NCBI GenBank assembly: GCA_913030785.1
Contig: CAJWER010000104.1
Span: 1 to 9,357, forward strand
Origin: an uncultured Chloroflexota bacterium
Lineage (GTDB): Bacteria; Chloroflexota; Dehalococcoidia; Lucifugimonadales; CAJWER01
Length of the DNA: 9,357 nt
Reading direction: 5' to 3'
The notes beneath the pieces are model-generated. The model searched no databases and was not told the DNA's origin. It saw only the letters and a program-made list of their open reading frames with translations. Both the position numbers and the translations under genes were made by a program. Below are positions 1 to 5,514 of this stretch, piece by piece (positions within the stretch are counted from its first letter, which is position 1; every line of letters starts with the position of its first letter).

Positions 1-1235
1 CCTCCCGAGAAGCGTTTGGAATAGAGCCCCCAAAATACCGGGAATACGGCAGCGGCGCATACCAGATCTGCGATCAGGAACAGGTATAAGACGCTGTAAC
101 CCTGAGAGGCGATGAAAATTGCAGGTAATATCAGTGCCACCGTTATCCCACGGGAGGATTTCAATAGGCCCCCGGCGGTGACGGCCGGCCTGAAATGAGA
201 GAGGTCGGTGACCACGGCGCTGGCGATGCCGTTGAGAAGCGTATCCAGGCTGGACATCACGAGCATCAGGGCCAGCAACAGGACGGCTACGAGCACCCAG
301 GTGGGTGCTATCGACTGTATGAGCCAGAACAGGGCCACCGGTGAGTCGTCGAGGCCGATCCCACGCCCGACAGCCATGATGCCCAACATTCCCATGAGGA
401 TGATCACCGGCACCACTATGGCCCCTGATATCGCAAATCCGCGTCGAAGCGAGGTATCGTCGCGACTGGAGTAGACCCGTTGCCAGAAGCCCTGATGGAA
501 CATGTTGGCGGCGAGGATCGCGATGAACAGCGTAATGCCGAACTCGATCCCTGGCCGATGCGTCAGCGACAGAAGGTGCGCGCTATCCTCGCGGATCGGC
601 GCCAGCGCATCCCCGAAGCCGTCCAGGTAGGACACGGCGGCCAGGAAGGCGATCAACAGCAAGGGGAGTATCATCACGAACTGTACTGTGTCGGTGAATA
701 TGGAGACTCGGAGGCCGCCGTATGCGGTGTAGCCCGCGGTGAGCAGGCCGATGATGAGGGCCGTTATCCACAGGTTGGTACCCGCCAGCAACTCAAAGGC
801 CTTGGCGATGCCCGTAAGCTCCGCCGACAGGAACACGAACATATAGAAGACGATGACACCCAGCGTGAACAGGTGCATAGCAGGGCCGTACCTGTGCTTC
901 ACGTACTCGGTGAGGGAGTGGCCTTGGGGCATTAGCCGACGCATTCGCGGACCGACAAACACGAACGCCACCAGGGGCGCGGCCTGCCCGAGCCCGTAGC
1001 CGATGAGGGCCACAAGTCCTGCCCAGGTCCCAGCCTCGGCCGGGCTGAGCAGTACCCAGGCTCCGATGACGGAGGCCACCAGAGTGGCGGTCGCCACCTT
1101 GCTGCCCGTGGTGCCGCGGGCGACCAGGTAGTCCTCAATGCTGAGACTGCCTCGCCGCACGTACGCTACACCGGCCGCCGCAAACGCGGCTGCTACTACA
1201 GCTGTGATCAGGATTGCTACTGTACTGTCGATCAA
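1..1235 (-). CDS. Sodium:solute symporter (SSS/SSF family), TPP-riboswitch controlled, C-terminus cut by window edge
   Basis: The minus strand stays open from a TTG at 1235 to the window edge, giving 411 residues without a stop, so the 3' end is missing. The protein is strongly hydrophobic, with about ten membrane segments visible. It carries two hallmarks of Na+/solute symporters: a GGLRVSIFTDTVQ loop near residues 173-185, and a core helix MSSLDTLLNGIASA near 327-340. The two serines (328, 329) of that helix correspond to the conserved Na2-site pair known in this fold. The family imports small solutes with sodium across the inner membrane. The gene sits behind a TPP riboswitch, so I infer thiamine or a thiamine precursor as substrate. 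PanF-like symporters under THI elements have been described in comparative work (ThiV), but the sequence alone does not prove the substrate. The TTG start is chosen because it has a strong Shine-Dalgarno and the fold begins directly after it. Confidence 0.9.
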   Translation of the reverse strand, partial: MIDSTVAILITAVVAAAFAAAGVAYVRRGSLSIEDYLVARGTTGSKVATATLVASVIGAWVLLSPAEAGTWAGLVALIGYGLGQAAPLVAFVFVGPRMRRLMPQGHSLTEYVKHRYGPAMHLFTLGVIVFYMFVFLSAELTGIAKAFELLAGTNLWITALIIGLLTAGYTAYGGLRVSIFTDTVQFVMILPLLLIAFLAAVSYLDGFGDALAPIREDSAHLLSLTHRPGIEFGITLFIAILAANMFHQGFWQRVYSSRDDTSLRRGFAISGAIVVPVIILMGMLGIMAVGRGIGLDDSPVALFWLIQSIAPTWVLVAVLLLALMLVMSSLDTLLNGIASAVVTDLSHFRPAVTAGGLLKSSRGITVALILPAIFIASQGYSVLYLFLIADLVCAAAVFPVFWGLYSKRFSG

Positions 1236-1240
1236 GTGTC

Positions 1241-1246
1241 TCCTCC
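1241..1246 (-). promoter_or_regulatory. Ribosome binding site deciding the TTG start of the symporter
   Basis: On the minus strand AGGAGG stands six bases before the TTG at 1235-1233. No ATG or GTG in the same frame is comparably placed before the first membrane helix, so this site fixes the uncommon TTG start. Confidence 0.75.
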
Positions 1247-1311
1247 TGGTGTTCCACAGCCTCAATCGTGCGTCGTGCCCGCACAACCTAGAATGGGCAC
1301 ATTCCCACGCA

Positions 1312-1339
1312 CAAAAAGACCGCCCTTTGGTCCGGGCGG
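1312..1339 (-). terminator. Intrinsic terminator of the TPP riboswitch expression platform
   Basis: Read on the minus strand, CCGCCC (1339-1334) pairs perfectly with GGGCGG (1325-1320) around an 8-nt loop and is followed at once by TCTTTTTG (1319-1312). It lies just downstream of the TPP aptamer and about 75 bases before the symporter start. This fits a platform that stops transcription when TPP is bound. The stem is short but entirely G-C. Confidence 0.75.
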
Positions 1340-1350
1340 CCAGCGTCATC

Positions 1351-1450
1351 CAATTCTCGTTCCTACGCTGGCATTACCCAGATCAGGTCACGGGGTCGTT
1401 CCGAATCGTCGGAACCTCTCAGCCTAGCTTCCCAAGCTCCCCCCGAATAT
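1351..1450 (-). promoter_or_regulatory. TPP riboswitch (THI element) in the symporter leader
   Basis: The minus strand contains the conserved TPP aptamer in order. A G-rich 5' entry (1440s) is followed by CTGAGAGG (1422-1415). An arm hairpin GTTCCGA/TCGGAAC comes next (1415-1398), then the signature ACCTGATCTGGGTAATGCC (1388-1370) running into AGCGTAGGAACGAG (1369-1356). ATTC at 1449-1446 and GAAT at 1356-1353 can close helix P1. These blocks match the known pyrimidine- and pyrophosphate-sensing arms of the THI element, which binds thiamine pyrophosphate. The terminator downstream indicates an OFF switch acting on transcription. The only gene it can control is the symporter. P1 ends are approximate. 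Confidence 0.95.
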
Positions 1451-1464
1451 CCATCGTCGGAGGC

Positions 1465-1493
1465 AGTCTAGCGAGGCGAGGTCGCGGTGTCAA
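1465..1493 (-). promoter_or_regulatory. Sigma-70 promoter for the riboswitch-symporter transcript
   Basis: On the minus strand a perfect -35 box TTGACA (1493-1488) is separated by exactly 17 bases from the -10 box TAGACT (1470-1465). Transcription should begin near 1458, a few bases before the TPP aptamer, so promoter, riboswitch, terminator and gene are in the expected order. Confidence 0.8.
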
Positions 1494-1583
1494 CCGGCGA
1501 CTCCATGGGGCAGCTGCCCTTTACCCCTAGCTGCGATAAGCGGTACCCTTGATTGCAGGCCAACATCGAACCTATGGAGAGAT

Positions 1584-2303
1584 ATGGACGAGCGACTAGT
1601 CGAAGGCGCTGCCGAATTTGGCATCAAGCTCTCTGAGATTCAGATGGGGCAGTTCCGCCTCTACCACGAAAGAATGGTCGAGTGGAACGAAATGATGAAC
1701 CTGACACGCATCATCGAATGGGAGCATGTGGTGGGACGGCACTTCCTCGATTCGCTGTCTGTGATCACCGCGCTGCCTCCGGAAGCTCTTCGTTCAGATG
1801 CGACCCTATTGGACGTTGGTAGTGGTGCCGGTCTACCCGGAGTGCCGCTTAAGATCGTCTTCCCTGACCTGAAAGTGACGCTGCTGGAGGTCACACAGAA
1901 AAAGGCGCTATTCCTGGAGCAGGTCGTCGCTGACCTGGGACTTCCGGGGCTGGACGTGCGGACGGGGCGGGCAGAGGATCTGGCCCGCGACCCTGATCTG
2001 AGAGAGGCTTTTGACACAGTTGTGGCGCGTGCAGTCGCAAAACTAAACGTCCTTGTGGAACTGATGGCAGGGTTCTGCCGGGTCGAGGGAGTAGTTGTAG
2101 CTCAGAAGGGCAACGCTCCCCATGACGAGATACGTCTCGCCTCCAAGGCGATCAAAACGATGGGGGTCGAAGTCGCGGAGGTTCGGGAGGTAGACTTCGC
2201 CGGATCAGACGGTCCGAGGTCGCTGGTCGTGCTGCGAAAATCCCACCCGACCCCAAGGGGCTATCCGCGACGACCGGGCATCCCCTTCAAGAGACCCTTG
2301 TGA
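1584..2303 (+). CDS. rsmG: 16S rRNA (guanine(527)-N7)-methyltransferase RsmG (GidB)
   Basis: This is a complete protein of 239 residues, the usual RsmG length being about 210-240. RsmG transfers a methyl group from S-adenosylmethionine to N7 of G527 in the 530 loop of 16S rRNA in the cytoplasm; its loss gives low-level streptomycin resistance in several bacteria. Visible family marks are NLT at 39-41, HFLDSL at 53-58, the SAM-binding loop DVGSGAGLPGVPLKI at 77-91, GRAED at 128-132, VARAVAKL at 147-154, and the basic tail PTPRGYPRRPG at 222-232. The ATG at 1584 has GGAGAG only two bases upstream, which is tight, but no better in-frame start exists. It is divergent from the symporter and is the first plus-strand gene in the window. 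I see no convincing promoter for it; a weak TTTACC/TACCCT pair lies at 1520-1549. Confidence 0.95.
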   Translation: MDERLVEGAAEFGIKLSEIQMGQFRLYHERMVEWNEMMNLTRIIEWEHVVGRHFLDSLSVITALPPEALRSDATLLDVGSGAGLPGVPLKIVFPDLKVTLLEVTQKKALFLEQVVADLGLPGLDVRTGRAEDLARDPDLREAFDTVVARAVAKLNVLVELMAGFCRVEGVVVAQKGNAPHDEIRLASKAIKTMGVEVAEVREVDFAGSDGPRSLVVLRKSHPTPRGYPRRPGIPFKRPL

Positions 2304-2441
2304 AAGCCTCATGAATCGCACGATGCTGGCCCTTCACGCACCCTCCCCGGCGAATCATCAGCTCACGCCCGCGCCTCGCAGTTCGTGGTGGTCGATGCAC
2401 ATTCAGACGGCTACCTACAAGACCCTGTTGGGAAGCAATAG

Positions 2442-3500
2442 ATGACCGCAACCGGCGAGACCCGCTCCATCACGAGCGCCCTCCGACGGCGGCTCCTGTC
2501 GCTGCCGACTCTGCTATCTCTGGCGATAGCCGCCGGCTTTATTATCCTACTGGCATCGCAAGCTGACCTCGACTGGGGCCGTACGTGGGAGAACGTGCGC
2601 GGCATTGACCTCCGACTCTACCTCGTTGGTCTCGCGCTCTACTACCTCAGCTTCGGATTCAGAGGCCTCAGGTGGCGGATCCTCGCCAAAAATGCGGCGA
2701 TCAACAGTACCCCCGGGTCCGAATTACCGTCAATCCTCAGATTCTCGCAACTCATCGTCATTGGCTGGTTCGTCAACTCGATAGGGTGGCTTCGCGTCGG
2801 AGACGCATACAGAGCGTACGGACTGTCGAACATAGTCGGAGGCAACTTCTCGTCGAGCCTCGGGACAGTTCTGGCTGAGAGAGTTACCGACATGGGAACC
2901 GTGCTGGGGCTCGTAGCCGTGGCCGTCGTTTGGTATTCGGCGACCAGGGAATCTGCCGACGTCTACTACATCGCGCTCATCGCCCTGGCTATGGCCGCCG
3001 TGCTCGTCGGCCTACTGGTGGCAATGCAGGGATACGGCCACCGTATCGCCCGACTGCTGCCTGGCCGGTTCGAACAGGCATACGGTCGGTTCCAGCAGGG
3101 CGCTCTAGGTAGCCTGCAACAGCTACCGGCGGTATTCGCGCTGGGTGTGGCTGGGTGGCTTCTGGAATCGGGACGGCTATACTTCGTCGTCAAAGCACTG
3201 AATCTGGAAATCGACCTGCCCCTGGTGCTTATTGTGGCGCTGGGAGGCGCAATCCTGAGTACGGTCCCGACCCCCGGCGGCATCGGCGCGGTGGAACCGG
3301 GATTGATCAGCCTTCTCGTTCTAGGCCTGGAGCGCAGCGACGCCGCATCGGTCGTTCTGATCGATCGCACGATCACATACGTCAGCGTACTCATCATCGG
3401 CGGCCTGGTCTTCCTGTTTTGGCAGCTATCAATGGCGCGTAGGCCGAAGAGAGATCTGGACGAGGCCACCCGCGAACCCGAATCTGATTCTGACGTCTAG
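2442..3500 (+). CDS. YbhN/UPF0104-type flippase-like integral membrane protein
   Basis: The product has 352 residues and about eight to nine hydrophobic helices, roughly at 21-40, 58-73, 102-116, 151-166, 174-195, 228-248, 259-274, 286-306 and 311-330. It belongs to the family sharing the membrane half of lysylphosphatidylglycerol synthase MprF (LPG synthase TM / YbhN / AglD). Supporting signs are the arginine cluster FRGLRWRIL near 73-81, the loop PTPGGIGAVEPGL at 276-288, and the DRTITY motif at 308-313. Family members are thought to move or bind lipid-linked or glycosylated lipids, but the substrate here is unknown. There is no soluble aminoacyl-transferase domain, so it is not a full MprF. 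The acidic C-terminal tail should be cytoplasmic. GGGAAG ends six bases before the ATG. It lies 138 bases after rsmG on the same strand and may be co-transcribed with it. Confidence 0.85.
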   Translation: MTATGETRSITSALRRRLLSLPTLLSLAIAAGFIILLASQADLDWGRTWENVRGIDLRLYLVGLALYYLSFGFRGLRWRILAKNAAINSTPGSELPSILRFSQLIVIGWFVNSIGWLRVGDAYRAYGLSNIVGGNFSSSLGTVLAERVTDMGTVLGLVAVAVVWYSATRESADVYYIALIALAMAAVLVGLLVAMQGYGHRIARLLPGRFEQAYGRFQQGALGSLQQLPAVFALGVAGWLLESGRLYFVVKALNLEIDLPLVLIVALGGAILSTVPTPGGIGAVEPGLISLLVLGLERSDAASVVLIDRTITYVSVLIIGGLVFLFWQLSMARRPKRDLDEATREPESDSDV

Positions 3501-3532
3501 GTCCAGATCGTCGGAACAGTTCCGCCCGCAAC

Positions 3533-3561
3533 TTGACTTCCCATTTCGGCGACCCTAAACT
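3533..3561 (+). promoter_or_regulatory. Sigma-70 promoter of the reductive-dehalogenase-like gene
   Basis: TTGACT (3533-3538) is followed after exactly 17 bases by TAAACT (3556-3561), predicting a transcript start near 3568. The TTG that opens the longest possible reading frame of the next gene is the first three bases of this -35 box. That start therefore cannot be on the mRNA made from this promoter. Confidence 0.7.
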
Positions 3562-3613
3562 CCGCGTTACATTCGCAGGCAGCTCTGGCAACACTCCGGA
3601 AGGATGCAGCCCC

Positions 3614-4870
3614 ATGCCAAAAGTCGTTAGCCATATAGTGACTCGGCCCGGTCGGACCCACGGTGACCCCGACGTGGAGATACCCGTCGCGGAGGACCTG
3701 GTTACGGAGCCGGGGAATCCCGTGCGCGAAGAGGACCTTTCTTACTACGGTCGCGAGCACCCCATCGAAGCCCACTTCATCGAAAATTCCGCCGATCGCG
3801 AGTGGCTGTGGACCATGTACACGCCCGAATTCGCGGAGTGGCGTCGTCGTCACGAAGAGCGTGAGCGCCCGTTGGCAGAGGCCGGCGAGGTCTCTGGCGA
3901 CATAGAGCCGACCTCAGAGCCGCAACCAGGAATCGACGTCACTGAGTCAATCCGTACAAAAGCGAGAGAGCTTGGTTTCGGCGAAACCGGATTCACTCGG
4001 TACGATCGCCGCTATACGTATACCAGCCGCAAGCGCTGGGTCAGGTTCACTCATGCGATATGCCTGGCCCTGGAGCAGGACTACGCCGCAACCCAGACGC
4101 TGCCGAGCGAGGAGAGTGAGCACGCCCACTTCGGTACATATGAGATAGAGGAGGCGTACTGCCTGGAGCTCGCCGACCACATTCGCTCCCTCGGCTACCA
4201 TGCCCAGATACACGGCCACAGCGATTCCAGTGCTCCTTACATCCCGCTGTTCGTAAGCGCTGGACTGGGCCAACTGGGAGCCAACGGCCAACTCCTGTCG
4301 CCTCACTTCGGCTCCCGTGCCCGTCTCATGGTCATCACTACCGACGCGCCCGTAACCCACGATGAGCCGATTGACTATGGTATCAACCAATTCTGCGAGA
4401 AGTGCCAGGTTTGTGTGAACCGCTGCCCGTCGAATGCCCTTGCCAAAGACAAGGTCTGGTGGCGCGGCGCGAAGAAGAACAAGGTCTCCTACAAGCGGTG
4501 CCGTCCCATTATGGGTCGCTACGACGGGTGCGCCATATGCATGAAGACCTGCCCGGTTCAGCGCTACGGAATGCAGCCCGTGATGGAGCACTACGTAGCT
4601 ACGGGCAAGGTCCTCGGCAAAGGGACACACAACCTCGAGGGCTACACGCTAAAGGACAAGGGATACTTCGGCCCCAAAGAAAAACCGCACTTTGATAAAG
4701 GATTCTTCGACATCCCTCGAGGCAAGGAAGAGGATTGGCTCTTCGAGAAATTCAAGGAGCGTATTGCCAAGGAGGGCGCGCCGCCCGATGGCGAGGCCAC
4801 CGGCTTTGCGAATGAGGTCAAAGAGGCACTCGACAAGAGCCACTCCAAAGTGGGTCAGGTCGAGCCGTGA
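3614..4870 (+). CDS. Reductive-dehalogenase-like (RdhA/QueG superfamily) cytoplasmic corrinoid and two-[4Fe-4S] protein
   Basis: From the ATG at 3614 the product has 418 residues. This start has GGAAGGA nine bases upstream and lies inside the transcript of the promoter at 3533-3561; the frame is open further back to 3533. Numbering from 3614, the central region carries SAGLGQLGANGQLLSPHFG (215-233), typical of the corrinoid-binding fold in reductive dehalogenases and epoxyqueuosine reductases. Two ferredoxin-type cluster motifs follow: CxxCxxCxxxCP with cysteines 261, 264, 267 and 271, and Cx9CxxCxxxCP with cysteines 296, 306, 309 and 313. No twin-arginine signal or membrane helix is present, and no RdhB anchor gene is adjacent, so it should act in the cytoplasm. 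The N-terminal 120 residues and the C-terminal 90 (rich in Lys, Gly and Phe) are not those of QueG. Known superfamily reactions are reductive dehalogenation and epoxide reduction; the substrate here is unknown. Confidence 0.85.
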   Translation: MPKVVSHIVTRPGRTHGDPDVEIPVAEDLVTEPGNPVREEDLSYYGREHPIEAHFIENSADREWLWTMYTPEFAEWRRRHEERERPLAEAGEVSGDIEPTSEPQPGIDVTESIRTKARELGFGETGFTRYDRRYTYTSRKRWVRFTHAICLALEQDYAATQTLPSEESEHAHFGTYEIEEAYCLELADHIRSLGYHAQIHGHSDSSAPYIPLFVSAGLGQLGANGQLLSPHFGSRARLMVITTDAPVTHDEPIDYGINQFCEKCQVCVNRCPSNALAKDKVWWRGAKKNKVSYKRCRPIMGRYDGCAICMKTCPVQRYGMQPVMEHYVATGKVLGKGTHNLEGYTLKDKGYFGPKEKPHFDKGFFDIPRGKEEDWLFEKFKERIAKEGAPPDGEATGFANEVKEALDKSHSKVGQVEP

Positions 4871-5121
4871 TAAAGGGCGCATTCGACCGGGAAGCCCTAG
4901 AAGCCCTCTTCGATGAATTGCAACGCGAGTGGCAGGGCAAACATCAACTGGACAGGCTGATCCGCGATGCCCACCTGGCAATAGCCCTCCACGATGCCGA
5001 CCGCCCCCTGGGACAAGACATCGACCCATGGGTGGTCGAGCTGATACACAGGCACAGCCGGGCAGAACAGCAGTCAGTTCCGCTGCACATGACCTGCCCA
5101 CCCTCTTACCGCTCACTCTGA
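4867..5121 (+). CDS. Small hypothetical protein, translationally coupled to the RdhA-like gene
   Basis: An 84-residue frame starts at GTG 4867, overlapping the upstream stop as GTGA, the classical arrangement for coupled translation. The first 68 residues look like real protein: charged and amphipathic, largely helical in character (EALEALFDELQREWQ, then LDRLIRDAHLAIALHDADR), with no membrane segment or cysteine cluster. I do not recognise a family. The last residues and the TGA stop (5119-5121) fall within an inverted repeat, so the C-terminus may have been replaced or lengthened by insertion of that repeat. No good Shine-Dalgarno precedes it. A partner or accessory role for the RdhA-like enzyme is possible from position only. 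A fortuitous frame cannot be excluded. Confidence 0.5.
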   Translation: MIKGAFDREALEALFDELQREWQGKHQLDRLIRDAHLAIALHDADRPLGQDIDPWVVELIHRHSRAEQQSVPLHMTCPPSYRSL

Positions 5122-5172
5122 GCCTGTCGAAGTGGCCCATCCGTTCGGTAATTCGACAGGCTCACCACGAGC
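5111..5172. repeat. REP-like palindromic repeat, unit A
   Basis: A perfect 13-bp inverted repeat, TGAGCCTGTCGAA (5119-5131) and TTCGACAGGCTCA (5152-5164), is separated by 20 bases. After four unmatched positions the outer GCTC (5111-5114) and GAGC (5169-5172) pair again, giving 21-nt arms with 17 matches. Form, size and location just behind a gene fit repetitive extragenic palindromes. It may also fold in mRNA and protect or terminate the upstream transcript; there is no T tract. Confidence 0.7.
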
Positions 5173-5205
5173 GTAGCCACTTGTTCTGAGCACCCTCATT
5201 TGCCC

Positions 5206-5261
5206 GTTCGCCCTGAGCTCGCCGGAGGGCAACCCCGCGGTTCGACTCGCCATGAGCGAAA
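5206..5261. repeat. Degenerate REP-like element, unit B
   Basis: The stretch begins with GTTCGCCCTGAG and ends with CATGAGCGAA, outer words echoing unit A 34 bases upstream, with TTCGC (5207-5211) facing GCGAA (5256-5260). Inside, GCCCT (5210-5214) pairs with AGGGC (5226-5230). The central TGAGCCTGTCGAA core is no longer intact. I read it as a decayed second copy; the match is weak and could be partly chance. Confidence 0.3.
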
Positions 5262-5295
5262 CGAACACCCTCTGTAGCTGGAAGAGTCAGGCGTC

Positions 5296-5304
5296 TGCTA
5301 CAAT
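5296..5304 (+). promoter_or_regulatory. Extended -10 promoter at the head of the hairpin cassette
   Basis: TGCTACAAT combines an extended -10 TG dinucleotide with TACAAT, one mismatch from consensus. No good -35 box stands 16-18 bases upstream, which is tolerated by extended -10 promoters. Transcription would start near 5311, at the first stem-loop of the structured spacer, and read toward ilvD. Confidence 0.45.
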
Positions 5305-5307
5305 TAG

Positions 5308-5423
5308 CTCCCCTGCATCATGTTCCGGAAACGGGGGAGTGCAGAGGGGCGAAGCCCTTCTGCCGGGAGCCTGAAGGTGTCCCTCAGATACTTTTTATTC
5401 CCCCTTCCTGGATAGGAAGGGGG
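5308..5423 (+). other. Cassette of four consecutive stem-loops in the ilvD upstream spacer
   Basis: Four stem-loops follow each other. The first is CTCCCC (5308-5313) with GGGGAG (5334-5339), enclosing the palindrome TTCCGGAA. The second is GCAGAGGGGC (5341-5350) with GCCCTTCTGC (5354-5363), 10 bp with one G-U and a 3-nt loop. The third is CTGAAGG (5371-5377) with CCCTCAG (5381-5387), one mismatch, then TTTTT at 5392-5396. The fourth is CCCCCTTCCT (5400-5409) with AGGAAGGGGG (5414-5423), a perfect 10 bp. It could be a small RNA of about 85 nt ending at the T tract, an ilvD leader, or a dispersed repeat unit. No T-box or known riboswitch core is visible. The structure is directly seen; the function is not known. 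Confidence 0.5.
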
Positions 5424-5514
5424 CCAAGGGAATGGTCAAGGGCGTCCAACACCTGTGCTGGACAATGTCAGTAAGACAACAATTTAAGCAACCTAATCCC
5501 ACGGAGGACCCAGA

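Noticed and set aside
480..935. Plus-strand open frame of 151 codons
   Set aside because: It lies antisense to the symporter, whose frame is continuous and has family motifs; the plus-strand peptide is rich in Gln, Arg and Gly with no fold-like pattern.
3947..4630. Minus-strand open frame of 227 codons
   Set aside because: Antisense to the RdhA-like gene, which carries clear cysteine motifs; no recognisable features or ribosome binding site.
5308..5514. T-box or leader-peptide attenuator for ilvD
   Set aside because: No AGGGTGGNACCGCG-type T-box core and no short ORF rich in Ile, Val or Leu codons was found in the spacer.
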